A DNA stretch of 64,000 nucleotides from an uncultured Bacteroidales bacterium (lineage in GTDB: Bacteria > Bacteroidota > Bacteroidia > Bacteroidales > Paludibacteraceae): positions 62,001 through 126,000 of the forward strand of contig CALGHE010000080.1 in NCBI GenBank assembly GCA_937915765.1, written 5' to 3'. Positions within the stretch are counted from its first letter, which is position 1; each line of letters begins with the position of its first letter. The notes under the pieces were generated by a model. It was not told where the DNA came from and ran no database searches. It saw only the letters and a list, made by a program, of their open reading frames with translations. The position numbers were made by a program, and so were the translations under genes. Positions 51,870 through 61,591 of this stretch are shown in pieces.

Positions 51870-52640
51870 ATGGTATCTGTGTGCATGACAACTTATAACG
51901 GAGAGCTTTATTTGGAAGAACAAATTAAAAGCATATTGTCTAATATTGGACCCGATGATGAACTTATTGTGTCTGATGATGGCTCTACAGATAGCACTAT
52001 AGACATAATAAACAATTTCAAAGACAACAGGATAAAACTAATTCATCATTCTAAATCAAGTCATTACAAGTTCAGATTTTCTTACACTACTACAAATTTC
52101 TCAAACGCCATAAAATATGCGACAGGAGACTATATATTTCTATCTGACCAAGATGACGTCTGGGAAAAAGACAAAGTAAAGAAAATGCTTCCTCTGCTAG
52201 AGGAATACGATTTAGTTGTGTCTGACTGCTCTGAAGTTGACTCCTGCTTAAATATTCTTTACGAATCTCATTTTGATTTGGTTAATGCCAACACGAATGT
52301 TCTTAGAAATATATACAAATGCTCCTTTTTAGGCTGCTGTATGTGTTTCAATAAAGATTTGCTTAACAAGATTATGCCAATTCCTGAAGATGTTCCTCAT
52401 GATCTATGGATAGGATGTGTCGCCTCTTTATTTGGTAAAATAAAATTACTTGAAGACAAAACTTTGTTATATAGACGTCATGACAAAAATGTTAGCATTA
52501 CCAATTCTAAAATCTTAAAACAAAGCACATCCGACAATGCCGCGAAATTGAACACTGCAAAAAACAGTTCTTGCTACATGCTTTCTTACAGATTTGTTTT
52601 TATTAAGAGGCTAATAAGGCGTTACTTGAAACTAATTTGA
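51870..52640 (+). CDS. Family 2 glycosyltransferase
   Basis: 256 residues from the ATG at 51870, 13 bp after the previous stop; a longer frame overlapping the upstream gene starts with TTG. SVCMTTYNGELYLEEQIKSI, VSDDGSTDST, FLSDQDDVWEKDKV and VPHDLWIGC show the same subtype as the preceding enzyme. A paralogous pair adding two sugars in sequence is likely. Confidence 0.9.
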   Translation: MVSVCMTTYNGELYLEEQIKSILSNIGPDDELIVSDDGSTDSTIDIINNFKDNRIKLIHHSKSSHYKFRFSYTTTNFSNAIKYATGDYIFLSDQDDVWEKDKVKKMLPLLEEYDLVVSDCSEVDSCLNILYESHFDLVNANTNVLRNIYKCSFLGCCMCFNKDLLNKIMPIPEDVPHDLWIGCVASLFGKIKLLEDKTLLYRRHDKNVSITNSKILKQSTSDNAAKLNTAKNSSCYMLSYRFVFIKRLIRRYLKLI

Positions 52641-52671
52641 AGGTTTCAAGATTTTAAAACATTATTGTATC

Positions 52672-53757
52672 ATGAAACAAAAAAAAATAATATTGTCTGT
52701 GACTAACAATCTGGAAACGGATCAAAGGGTGCATAAGGTGGCTTCATCTTTGCACGAGAACGGGTTTGAGGTTCTGGTTGTTGGCACTAAAAGCAGAAAG
52801 TGCAATCCTTACAAACGAAACTATGGCACCCTAAGGATGCCTTGCCTCTTCAAAAAAGGGTTTCTTTTTTACGCTGAATATAACATCAGGCTGTTTTTTC
52901 TGCTCCTCTTTTCTGACTGCGACATACTTACGGCCAACGACACTGACACGCTTGTGCCTAACTTCATCGTGGCTAAAATAAGACGCAAAAAACTTGTGGT
53001 TGACCTTCACGAACTGTTTCCGGAGGTTCCGGAGGTGGTGTCTCGCCCTTTTGTCAAAAAGGTGTGGGAATCTATAGAGGCTGCTGTTCTGCCTCGTGTC
53101 TCTCACGGATATACGGTCTGCGAATCTATTGCCAGCTACTACAAGGAGAGATACGGCACCGACTTGAAAGTGGTCAGAAACATCCCTATGAAGCGTCATT
53201 TTTGCAAAAAAAGCGAAAAGCTGAAATTCGACGGGAAAAAGATAATTCTTTACCAAGGGGCTGTTAATGTGGGTAGAGGCATAGAGTGGATTATGGAGGC
53301 TATGCCAATGGTCGAAAATGCCGTGTTTGTGGTTATCGGCCGTGGTGACTTGTTTGACGAATTGTCGAAAAAGGCCGAAGAGAAAATATATCAAGATAAA
53401 GTGTTTTTTCTAGGGCACGTTCCTTATTCAGAACTGTTCGAGTACACTTGTTGCGCCGACCTTGGCACTTGCCTTCTGGAGGCTAACGGACTGAGCTACT
53501 ATTTTTCGTTGCCTAACAGAATATTCGACTATATGCAGGCGCATGTGCCGATTATCGCAACAGACTTCCCTGAAATTCGCAAGGTTGTTTCAACGTACAA
53601 GACCGGACGGGTCACAAATTCCAAAGACCCTAAAGTGCTGGCCAAGATAATCACGGATATGCTCAACGAAAAGGTTGACGACAATATTTTCGAAAACGCT
53701 CTTGCAAATTTCTCTTGGGAAAAGGAGGCTGAAACTTTAATCAAAATTTATAAATAA
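52672..53757 (+). CDS. Family 4-like glycosyltransferase
   Basis: 361 residues with GT-B architecture. The N-terminal half has KKIILSVTNNLETDQRVHKV and KLVVDLHELFPEVPEVVSRP. The C-terminal half has ILYQGAVNVGRGIEWIMEAM, VIGRGDLFDEL, LEANGLSYYFSLPNRIFDYM and VPIIATDFPEIRKV, the family donor-binding region. Third gene of the surface-polysaccharide cluster. The PH-domain gene follows 7 bp later. Confidence 0.9.
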   Translation: MKQKKIILSVTNNLETDQRVHKVASSLHENGFEVLVVGTKSRKCNPYKRNYGTLRMPCLFKKGFLFYAEYNIRLFFLLLFSDCDILTANDTDTLVPNFIVAKIRRKKLVVDLHELFPEVPEVVSRPFVKKVWESIEAAVLPRVSHGYTVCESIASYYKERYGTDLKVVRNIPMKRHFCKKSEKLKFDGKKIILYQGAVNVGRGIEWIMEAMPMVENAVFVVIGRGDLFDELSKKAEEKIYQDKVFFLGHVPYSELFEYTCCADLGTCLLEANGLSYYFSLPNRIFDYMQAHVPIIATDFPEIRKVVSTYKTGRVTNSKDPKVLAKIITDMLNEKVDDNIFENALANFSWEKEAETLIKIYK

Positions 53758-53764
53758 AAACATT

Positions 53765-54145
53765 ATGGGACTATTAGATTCACTACTTGGCAATGCTGGC
53801 ACTGTCAGCAATGAAAAACTGAAAAAAGAGTACGGCAAACTGTTTCTTGACGACGAAAACATCGAGATAGGATTCAGACTTGTGCGAGACACTTTCATAT
53901 TCACCAACAAGCGCCTTATAATAATAGACGTACAAGGGCTTACAGGTTCAAAGATTGACTACACAAGCTACCCATACAAGTCAATCAGCAGGTTCAGTGT
54001 TGAGACAAGCGGCACCTTCGACCTCGACGCCGAACTGAAAATCTGGATATCCAGCGAATCCATCCCTAGCATCCAGAAAAAATTCAACAAATCCGTTGAC
54101 ATCTACGAAGTCCAAAAGATTTTGGCCAAGTTTATTTTGAGGTAA
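53765..54145 (+). CDS. PH-domain protein (bPH_1 type)
   Basis: 126 residues. Most of the protein is one bacterial PH-like domain: ENIEIGFRLVRDTFIFTNKR, LIIIDVQGLTGSKIDYTSYP and YKSISRFSVETSGTFDLDAE, followed by a C-terminal helix (SVDIYEVQKILAKFIL). No membrane segment. Function of the family is unknown. It sits at the end of the glycosyltransferase run but need not act with it. Confidence 0.88.
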   Translation: MGLLDSLLGNAGTVSNEKLKKEYGKLFLDDENIEIGFRLVRDTFIFTNKRLIIIDVQGLTGSKIDYTSYPYKSISRFSVETSGTFDLDAELKIWISSESIPSIQKKFNKSVDIYEVQKILAKFILR

Positions 54146-54150
54146 AAACG

Positions 54151-54185
54151 ATGAGGCTGCCCAGCAAAAAACTAGACAGCCTCAT
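54151..54185 (+). terminator. Hairpin after the PH-domain gene
   Basis: ATGAGGCTG (54151-54159) pairs with CAGCCTCAT (54177-54185). No strong T tract follows. Confidence 0.6.
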
Positions 54186-54272
54186 TGAAAATCTAAAAAA
54201 ATAATCGTTTAATGTGCAAAAAAGCACACTTATCAAAACGCATTCACCGTATTTTCATTCAAAGTCACATTC

Positions 54273-56861
54273 TCATTTCTTTCCAAACAACTGAAAATAC
54301 AACTCTCTAACAATAACAACAGGACTCGTAATCAACAATATCCAGCCCCATGTTGACCAAGCCAAAGGTTCTGTTCTGAAAACGTCTCCTCCAACTTGAA
54401 CCATAACTATTGTCACGATTAGTATCAAAGCCATGATACCTGTAAACTTTGCATTCTTTCCCAAGCCTTCAAACAGTGACTTATCTTTGCCTATAACACG
54501 TGCATTAAACATATTCCACCAATTTAAAACCATATAAGAGGCAAAGAATATGGTAAGATTCATAGACGAAAAGAAGTCAGACAGCCAAGTAATTCCTAAC
54601 CCATTTACAACCTCCTGATTATTCATGCCCCACAGCACAGCAGTGCATAAAATCCATACAAATCCGCCGAAACCAAAAATTGCTCTAACCAAAGATTTAT
54701 TTATAATAAACTCCTCCCTGTTTCTAGGCTTGTCTAACAACACTTTTTCATCCGCAGGTTCTGAGGCCAAAGCAATTGCAGCCAAAGCGTCCATAACAAG
54801 ATTTATCCACAAAAACTGTGTCACAGTAAATGGCATTTCAACACCAACAAGAGGTCCAAATACAGCAACCATACAAGCAGACACGTTAATTGACAACTGT
54901 AAAAACAAAAAGTTTTTTATATTTTTAAAAAGAGAACGCCCCCATTTAATACCTGTCACAATTGAAGGGAACGCATCATCAAGAAGCACTATATCAGAAG
55001 CTTCTTTTGCCACAGAAGTCCCTGACCCCATTGCAATACCAACATCTGCATGATTAAGAGATGGAGAGTCATTAACCCCATCACCAGTCATTGCACAAAC
55101 AAATCTTTTTTCTTGAGCCCATTTTAGAATCCTAAGCTTATCATCTGGTGTGCACCTTGCTATAACATTTGGAAACTCACGACCGTTAACTGGCGTATTT
55201 ATAGCAGAATCAAAGTCCTTTGCCTCAATAGACCAAATGTTTTTAAATCCTGCCTGACGAGCAATTTCACTACCTGTTTTAAGATTATCGCCTGTCATCA
55301 TAACTACATCAACTCCAGCTCTATAACATTTTTCCACTGCTTCTGGAACATCTGGCCTAACAGGATCTTCTATATACCAAGTTCCAATGTATTTACAACC
55401 TTCAATAGCATTGCCATTCTCTAATTTATCCTGAATTTCATCAAAATTAGTTTCTCCTAATACTGCTGCAGAAATTGCACGTCTTCCCCTTGCCTGTTGC
55501 TGAGAAACTTCTTTTAGATAAGCATCGTACTTTATGATAGAAGAAACAACTTCTGGCGCTCCTTTTATGACTACAAGCTCTCTTTTTGTCTCATTATCTT
55601 TAATATGACTTACCATATATTTTTTAGAACTAGAGAAAGGTATGGAAGACAAAACCGTATGCTGCATACGAAGAGCGTCAGTTTTGCTCTGACCTATAGA
55701 TTTAAGAATAGCACCCTCCGTCGGATTGCCTATTACCTGATCTCCATTCGACCAATTTGCTGTTGAATTTAACGCCCCAACAATATCCATAAGCTCTTTA
55801 TTTTCATCAGACACATCAGAGTCAACAACCGTCATTGAATTTTGAGTTAATGTGCCTGTTTTATCAGAAAAGATTACATTGACAGCGCCTATTGTTTCGC
55901 AAGCATGCATTTTCTTTACCAAGTTATTCTCCTTAGCCATTGTTTTCATCGAAAATGCCAAAGCCAACGTCACAGAAAGCGGCAATCCTTCTGGAACCGC
56001 TACAATAATTACAACAACAGCCCCCATCAAGAATTGCACTTCTTGCAGAGCCATCTCCCATGACCAGGTAAACTCATGATTTCCAAATGCAAAATCCCAA
56101 TGAACAAGATTCAATATTACAAACATCAAAGACGCAACTGTAAATGCGGCAACATTAATTTTACCGGCAAGTTCATCCAACTTCTCTTCAAGAGGCGTCT
56201 TTGAATCTGTTTCTTCAGACGCCTGACGCGTAGTTTTTCCTATTTCAGTCTCATCCCCCACTTTTGTAACTACGCCTTCTCCAAAACCTTGCTCTACAGT
56301 TGTTCCTCTTAACAATTCATTGGGAGCATATCCTGAGCCATTATAAACTTCAGACAAAGGATATTTGCTGACAGCGACAGACTCTCCCGTCATGCAAGCT
56401 TCCGCGACCTTCATGTCTGTCGCTTGATATAGTTCTATATCTGCAGGAATCTCATCCCCAGCTGACAATATTACAACATCCCCCACAACAACCTGATCCT
56501 TGGAAATTTCTACAACAGTTCCATCGCGACGCACTTTTACAGGCTCAAAATCTTTGTCAGATTTCATCGCATCAAACTTCTTTTTTGCATCATATTCTTG
56601 CCAAAAACCGACGCCGGTAGCTATCAAAACGGCAAAAATAATACCTATAGACTCCGTGAAATCTCCATGTATAAATCCAAATACTAAAGAAATAGCAGTG
56701 GCTACCAAAAGAATCATAATGATAGGGTCTTCAAACTTTTCCAAATACAACTTCCACCATGGAGTATCCTCTGGAGGCGTTATAAGATTTCGCCCATATT
56801 TTTCTCTACTTTTGAGAACTTCCGATTCTGTCAAGCCTTGACATTTTTTTTTCTCATTCAT
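54273..56861 (-). CDS. P-type Ca2+-ATPase (PMCA/SERCA-like)
   Basis: 862 residues of the P2 type. N-terminal cation ATPase domain; TGES at 158-161 in the actuator; VAVPEGLPL at 288-295 in M4, the calcium-pump ion-binding motif; DKTGTLT with phosphorylated D333; MTGDNLKTG and MTGDGVNDSPSL further on; ten membrane segments in all. It exports calcium from the cytoplasm. It lies 29 bp downstream of the TerY-P kinase gene on the same strand, so it probably belongs to the same transcription unit as the TerY/TerD genes, whose products bind calcium. Confidence 0.93.
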   Translation of the reverse strand: MNEKKKCQGLTESEVLKSREKYGRNLITPPEDTPWWKLYLEKFEDPIIMILLVATAISLVFGFIHGDFTESIGIIFAVLIATGVGFWQEYDAKKKFDAMKSDKDFEPVKVRRDGTVVEISKDQVVVGDVVILSAGDEIPADIELYQATDMKVAEACMTGESVAVSKYPLSEVYNGSGYAPNELLRGTTVEQGFGEGVVTKVGDETEIGKTTRQASEETDSKTPLEEKLDELAGKINVAAFTVASLMFVILNLVHWDFAFGNHEFTWSWEMALQEVQFLMGAVVVIIVAVPEGLPLSVTLALAFSMKTMAKENNLVKKMHACETIGAVNVIFSDKTGTLTQNSMTVVDSDVSDENKELMDIVGALNSTANWSNGDQVIGNPTEGAILKSIGQSKTDALRMQHTVLSSIPFSSSKKYMVSHIKDNETKRELVVIKGAPEVVSSIIKYDAYLKEVSQQQARGRRAISAAVLGETNFDEIQDKLENGNAIEGCKYIGTWYIEDPVRPDVPEAVEKCYRAGVDVVMMTGDNLKTGSEIARQAGFKNIWSIEAKDFDSAINTPVNGREFPNVIARCTPDDKLRILKWAQEKRFVCAMTGDGVNDSPSLNHADVGIAMGSGTSVAKEASDIVLLDDAFPSIVTGIKWGRSLFKNIKNFLFLQLSINVSACMVAVFGPLVGVEMPFTVTQFLWINLVMDALAAIALASEPADEKVLLDKPRNREEFIINKSLVRAIFGFGGFVWILCTAVLWGMNNQEVVNGLGITWLSDFFSSMNLTIFFASYMVLNWWNMFNARVIGKDKSLFEGLGKNAKFTGIMALILIVTIVMVQVGGDVFRTEPLAWSTWGWILLITSPVVIVRELYFQLFGKK

Positions 56862-56890
56862 AAACTTACAAATTTTATTGTTACTACATT

Positions 56891-58369
56891 TTAGACATTA
56901 TTTACAAGCTGCACAATAACCAATCTTCCGCCATCTTCCGTTGACAAGAGAATCTTCTTGCCTTCCGTCAACTCCACATATTGACCAACTTCAATTTTCC
57001 TATCCTCGTCTTTGTCATAAAGACTATCGAGACGTCTATTAATCAAAATCCATTTGCCGTTATAGAAATGGAAGTCTCCAACAGGCTTTTTATCCTCATC
57101 GCTAATTCTCTCGTTAGGAGCGACAAACTGATTAACATGCCATCTGTATAAAGATTGTTTGTCATATACCATCAATCGGTAATTTTCTGGTTTAAAAACC
57201 CCTTTTTTAGGCGAATAGTACAAATTGAGTACAGGCAACTGTCCATGATACTCTTTGCCACAGAAAGGACATACCGGCCTCGTTGTATTATCAAAAACAA
57301 ACCATTTCGACTCACAATTTGGATTTTGACAAGGTTGCATCAGGTCTGTTGTTTTTATCAAGGCTTGCTCCCACTCATCTGCAGTTGGACGCATTGACGG
57401 ATTGTGCAAGCCTTCAACAAAAGCTCTGTCAAACAAATCTTTCAGATACGGGCCACAAATAGAGTATGGAAGTTTTTCCACATCACCTTGAGGCAACTCG
57501 CTTTTATTTAGTTGGTCAACCTTTGGTCGATTGCTCTTATCTGTGGGGTGTTCTATAAATAAAGCTTTTACTCCCATAGACAACTCTTCATCTTTTGCCG
57601 TGTCCAAATCGTGAACTTTTCCTCCTCTTAAAGGATGACGATACAGCAGATACATATAGATAAGAACAGCCAAAGCATGTCTGTCTGTTTGAATACTTGG
57701 CAATTTTTTATTTGGATCTCCTAACTTTAATCCTCTTGTCTCAAGAACTTCGGGAGCTATGAAATCTGGAGTACCAACAACATCTGGCGGATATTTTCCT
57801 GGAACAACAAGACCGTCAATATCAATTATTGAGGCACGTCCTGTAACAGGGTCAACGAGAACATTTTTGTAAGACAAATCCGAATGAGCCAGACCTGCAG
57901 CATGCAATCTTTTAACTGCACGCGCTATCTGAATACACATATGATAATGAGTAAGCCACGTTCCTTTATCTTCTGCTGAAAGAAACCTATTTCTTAGTTT
58001 CGCAGAGGCAAACCACTTTCCTTGCTTTTCTTCACCTTTAAAATTTCCAGAAGAGAAGAAAAAGTGCTTGTGATAAGTAGGACACACTATACCAATCTTT
58101 CCGTTCCATTCAACCATCTTTGTAGGCCAACAAAATAAATTCTTCCAATATTCACCTCCTGGCTGGTTGAATATCCTTTCTCTATAAGTACCTGTTATAT
58201 TATTCAATCGGTCTTTAGAATTCGCATCTTGAGGCTCTCTAAAAAATCCAACAACGTAAGATTTGTCAGGACTAAAATAAACATCTTTCATAGCCCCAGA
58301 ACCAATCACTTCGTCTTCAAACTCAACTTTTGAGCCATCAGTAGCTGTTAATGTAACTATCTTACTCAT
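56891..58369 (-). CDS. Atypical protein kinase of the TerY-P triad, with zinc ribbon
   Basis: 492 residues. Kinase-like fold: VIGSGAMKDVYFSPDKSYVV at residues 21-40 (glycine loop), HSDLSYKNVLVD at 162-173 for the catalytic loop (H-S-D-L-S instead of H-R-D-L-K), and DIDG at 183-186 in the DFG position. VGTPDFIAPEVLETRG is the activation-loop end. No clear beta-3 lysine (VAIK) is seen. A C4 zinc ribbon follows: C347, C352, C367, C370. The last about 100 residues are beta-rich and FHA-like. Kinase, PP2C and TerY genes next to each other define the TerY-P triad. Confidence 0.85.
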   Translation of the reverse strand: MSKIVTLTATDGSKVEFEDEVIGSGAMKDVYFSPDKSYVVGFFREPQDANSKDRLNNITGTYRERIFNQPGGEYWKNLFCWPTKMVEWNGKIGIVCPTYHKHFFFSSGNFKGEEKQGKWFASAKLRNRFLSAEDKGTWLTHYHMCIQIARAVKRLHAAGLAHSDLSYKNVLVDPVTGRASIIDIDGLVVPGKYPPDVVGTPDFIAPEVLETRGLKLGDPNKKLPSIQTDRHALAVLIYMYLLYRHPLRGGKVHDLDTAKDEELSMGVKALFIEHPTDKSNRPKVDQLNKSELPQGDVEKLPYSICGPYLKDLFDRAFVEGLHNPSMRPTADEWEQALIKTTDLMQPCQNPNCESKWFVFDNTTRPVCPFCGKEYHGQLPVLNLYYSPKKGVFKPENYRLMVYDKQSLYRWHVNQFVAPNERISDEDKKPVGDFHFYNGKWILINRRLDSLYDKDEDRKIEVGQYVELTEGKKILLSTEDGGRLVIVQLVNNV

Positions 58370-58381
58370 AATCTTATTTTT

Positions 58382-59887
58382 TTAGTAGAGTATCGCTATT
58401 GTTCTGTCGTCATGGTTACCTGGCGACCAGAAATCCAACCATTTCAATAATTGACATTGAGATTCCGTATTGTCATCTTTCAAATCAACTTCTTTCAATA
58501 TATTATTCCACAACGCATCCCATTTTTCAATCTTATTAAGATTTGCATCCGTCTCAAAAAATGGATCAGAAACACCATCTGTCATCAACATAAGAGCCGT
58601 AAAATCTTCTTCTATTGAATATTTCAACCTTGACATAATAGATTCTGGGGTGAATATTTCAGACATAGTCAGAAAACGAGTCTGACCTGCATATTCGCCA
58701 CCATCAGGAGTTCCTAACAATCTTATGTATTGACGCTCTTTGTCATATATGCACATAGCTCCGTCTCCAACCCAAAAAGAGGCAACAAACCATCCAAAAT
58801 CAAACTTCTTGCATATTGCCAGCAATAAAGTTGTCGAATAATCTCGGATTTGATCTTCATTTGCGTTTGCCGTTTCCAAAATAGCCCGATGCGCTTTATG
58901 CGCAGCCCCTCCGACTATATTGTATATCAATGTGCTAATCGTTCTGTTGGAAGAACCCTCTCCAGCCTGCTTTAATTCTGCTATGGCTTCTTCTAATTCC
59001 GCAGGACATTCCAAAGCTTGCTTACAATGTTCAACGCACGTTTCACATGCAACATCAGAACCTTTTCTGGAGTATTTTGCAGAACCAGCTCCGTCAGCTA
59101 CAGCAATTACATACCATCCGTTTCCACTGTTGTGATATAACTTAAAATCATCATCCCTCGGTTTACCTTCGTGCGCATGCGAACGTCCTCTTTTACTTGC
59201 GGCTACAATGTCTTTTTGAGAACCTTTATCGTTCTCTGAAACTGTCAGGTACTCATTTGCAAAATCCTCTTTATAGAATTTTATGTTTTTGTCAGTTGGA
59301 ATGTCTTTCCATAAAGAACGCGGGTCCGGATTTATAGCGATCCTAAATTTACGTTCAAGAACTCTGCATCCTTCGTACCAACCTTTATATTTATACTTCA
59401 ACACAACATCATAATCTCCCGCAACAGAAGGTATTCCTTTGATTTCAAGTCCCCTAAAGTTCGTCCCTATAACATTCCCTGTTTCAATCGTAGATTCGTC
59501 GTCTTGCAACCCAGAACCTCCATCTGGCTTGCTGTCCTCATCAACACACTCAGTCTTCTCTGCAACAAATTCCTGATTATCTTCCTCTACACAGACCTCA
59601 AGTTCAACATTCAAACCAGTATCTTCCAATCCTTCTATCCAATACTCAAGAATATCTTCGTCTTCAATCTTAATTAGCCTAGAGTAATAATCTCCGACTT
59701 TTGCATTGGGGAGAACGATATCTAACGAATTGATTTTATTTTCAATAACTGTTTCTCTATTCATGCAATACTCATTGTAACCGACATATAAATTTTCAGC
59801 AATAAACCCAATTATGTCCAAACGTTTTTTGTCCGACACTCCTGCAGGGAAATATTTATCAATCAATATTTTTAACAAATCGTCCAT
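58382..59887 (-). CDS. PP2C-family phosphatase of the TerY-P triad
   Basis: 501 residues. Residues 1-100 are helical and unrecognised. About 140-190 is an Ig/cadherin-like beta segment (GLEIKGIPSVAGDYDVVLKY). From about 220 the PP2C domain has the motifs RDDDF (244-248), IAVADGAGSAKYS (261-273), TTLLLA, VGDGAMCI, LMTDGVSD and NHDDRTIAIL, including all metal-ligand aspartates. It should dephosphorylate Ser/Thr, reversing the kinase encoded 12 bp downstream. The N-terminal half is specific to this system. Confidence 0.9.
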   Translation of the reverse strand: MDDLLKILIDKYFPAGVSDKKRLDIIGFIAENLYVGYNEYCMNRETVIENKINSLDIVLPNAKVGDYYSRLIKIEDEDILEYWIEGLEDTGLNVELEVCVEEDNQEFVAEKTECVDEDSKPDGGSGLQDDESTIETGNVIGTNFRGLEIKGIPSVAGDYDVVLKYKYKGWYEGCRVLERKFRIAINPDPRSLWKDIPTDKNIKFYKEDFANEYLTVSENDKGSQKDIVAASKRGRSHAHEGKPRDDDFKLYHNSGNGWYVIAVADGAGSAKYSRKGSDVACETCVEHCKQALECPAELEEAIAELKQAGEGSSNRTISTLIYNIVGGAAHKAHRAILETANANEDQIRDYSTTLLLAICKKFDFGWFVASFWVGDGAMCIYDKERQYIRLLGTPDGGEYAGQTRFLTMSEIFTPESIMSRLKYSIEEDFTALMLMTDGVSDPFFETDANLNKIEKWDALWNNILKEVDLKDDNTESQCQLLKWLDFWSPGNHDDRTIAILY

Positions 59888-59890
59888 ATC

Positions 59891-60943
59891 TTATCCTCTT
59901 GCTCTATTTACATCCATACCTCCGGCACCCCCCTCGCCCAAAACACCTTCCAAGCCGCACCAAGGGCACTTGTTATAAGCCTCATCCCCCACACAGAATA
60001 TACCTCCACATTCACACACTACGAATCCTAACTGATTACCACAGCATGGACAAGCTGGGACTCCGCGCAGCTCTGCTGTATTAATATTCCTATTCATTTG
60101 CGAGTCGTCAGACAGCATTTTATACGACTCTTCTTCGATAGGATATGCTCCTACCAATTTAAAATCTGCCACTCCAAATCTGTCCAACCCTTCTATCTCC
60201 ATCGGCTTTATTCTTTTTGCATACTTGATTAAGTATAATTTTTTTGTTGTTTGACATCTGCCTACAACCACTGCAAAATTTTCATCCACCCTGTGAGCTT
60301 GTTTTGTGTTGACCTTTTCTAAATTGATGCCATTTAAAGGAGGCAATTTCAATTCATCAGACGAGCACTCCGCCACAGAAACACTTGATGATTTTATAGA
60401 AGCAGTAATCCATTTGAAAAAAGCTTTAAATGAAATCTCGTCTGTTTTCTTTAGCTTTAACACATTATCTGTTATCTTGCCTAACAACTGAGTATCTGCA
60501 TTATCCCCTATCGACACTGCAACAACACTACAATTTCGCCTGTATTTCTCATTCCACTTTTGAAATGCGCTCTCAGGATTATCAGTAGGCACACCATCTG
60601 TAAATAAAAAAACAATTGGCTTCCAATCTCCTTTGACAGCAGACGTAGTTTTTTGGACTGAAGAATCTATATCATTCATCAAAAAATCCATAACGCAACC
60701 TAGCGACGTTCCACTACCAATAGGCAACGCCGGAGGGTAAAATTTAAAAAGCTCAGTCAAAGGAATTAATGTTTTAGCCTTTCCTGCGAAAGCTATCACG
60801 GACACAAAGACCGTTTCTAACGCATAAGGGTCAGTTCTTAACTCCTGTATAACAGTTCTAATTCCGTTTTGTACCATTTCTATAGGCTCTCCAACCATAG
60901 ACTCTGACACATCTATCAAAAAATATATCGGCAAGCGTCTCAT
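59891..60943 (-). CDS. TerY-type vWA protein with C-terminal zinc ribbons
   Basis: 350 residues. MRRLPIYFLIDVSESM carries the MIDAS motif with D11, S13, S15; GSGTSLG and FTDGVPTD supply the other metal contacts. Between about 200 and 300 is a linker domain. The end (about 305-340) has CPCCGNQLGFVVCECGG and CVGDEAYNKCPWCG, a double zinc ribbon also seen in TerY-C proteins. The product probably binds a metal and acts as scaffold for the kinase-phosphatase pair. First gene after the phosphatase gene, 3 bp apart. Confidence 0.9.
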   Translation of the reverse strand: MRRLPIYFLIDVSESMVGEPIEMVQNGIRTVIQELRTDPYALETVFVSVIAFAGKAKTLIPLTELFKFYPPALPIGSGTSLGCVMDFLMNDIDSSVQKTTSAVKGDWKPIVFLFTDGVPTDNPESAFQKWNEKYRRNCSVVAVSIGDNADTQLLGKITDNVLKLKKTDEISFKAFFKWITASIKSSSVSVAECSSDELKLPPLNGINLEKVNTKQAHRVDENFAVVVGRCQTTKKLYLIKYAKRIKPMEIEGLDRFGVADFKLVGAYPIEEESYKMLSDDSQMNRNINTAELRGVPACPCCGNQLGFVVCECGGIFCVGDEAYNKCPWCGLEGVLGEGGAGGMDVNRARG

Positions 60944-60955
60944 AATTCAAAATGT

Positions 60956-61591
60956 TTAGATTATAACATTAACTTCTTCCGGAGGAGGAGGCAAAATCAA
61001 ATCATCTGTTGCTCCAATACTTTTGTTGCCAACTTCAATCAAATTAGAAACCCATTTGAAAAATTTCTTAAAACTAGTGCTATCCATTGTTTCTAACGAA
61101 TACACATTGTCCGTCAGTTGCTTCAATGGTTCAAATTTAGCTTTCGCACCTGCCGCGCAAGCAACTATACTTGCAAACTTTTTGCTTTTCACCACGGGCA
61201 CCATTTGATTGTACAACATCACATCAGAAGGCCGGCCATCGGTCATTATAAACAAAAGTGGCATCCAGTCACCTTTTCGTTCTGGCGTACTCAACAACAC
61301 TTCTTTGTCAAACTGCTTGCAAAGCAATTCTAACGCAGCTCCAGTAAAAGTAGGACCAGAATCTGGCGTCGTTATTTCCGGCAGTTGAAAATTATCCAAT
61401 GGAGTTAAAGGAAGAAGGATTTTCACATCTCTGTCGTACGTTATAATACTGATATTTACAGTTTCTAACGCATACGGATCTTGACGCAAAGATGCTATCA
61501 TCGCTTCAATACCAACCTTTACAGACTCTATGGGTTCTCCTTTCATAGAACCTGATGTATCTACAAGTAAATATACTGGCAATCGTCTCAT
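60956..61591 (-). CDS. TerY-type vWA protein
   Basis: 211 residues: a single vWA domain with MIDAS DTSGSM (D11, S13, S15), SGPTFTGAAL and IMTDGRPSD. It closely resembles the vWA protein at 61771 (MRRLPVYLL-DTSGSM-GEPIE, QDPYALET, FFKWVS). The C-terminus ends in ILPPPPEEVNVII, a proline-rich tail also present, with small changes, in that paralogue. The gap upstream to the paralogue, 179 bp, is unusual for this tight cluster. Confidence 0.9.
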   Translation of the reverse strand: MRRLPVYLLVDTSGSMKGEPIESVKVGIEAMIASLRQDPYALETVNISIITYDRDVKILLPLTPLDNFQLPEITTPDSGPTFTGAALELLCKQFDKEVLLSTPERKGDWMPLLFIMTDGRPSDVMLYNQMVPVVKSKKFASIVACAAGAKAKFEPLKQLTDNVYSLETMDSTSFKKFFKWVSNLIEVGNKSIGATDDLILPPPPEEVNVII

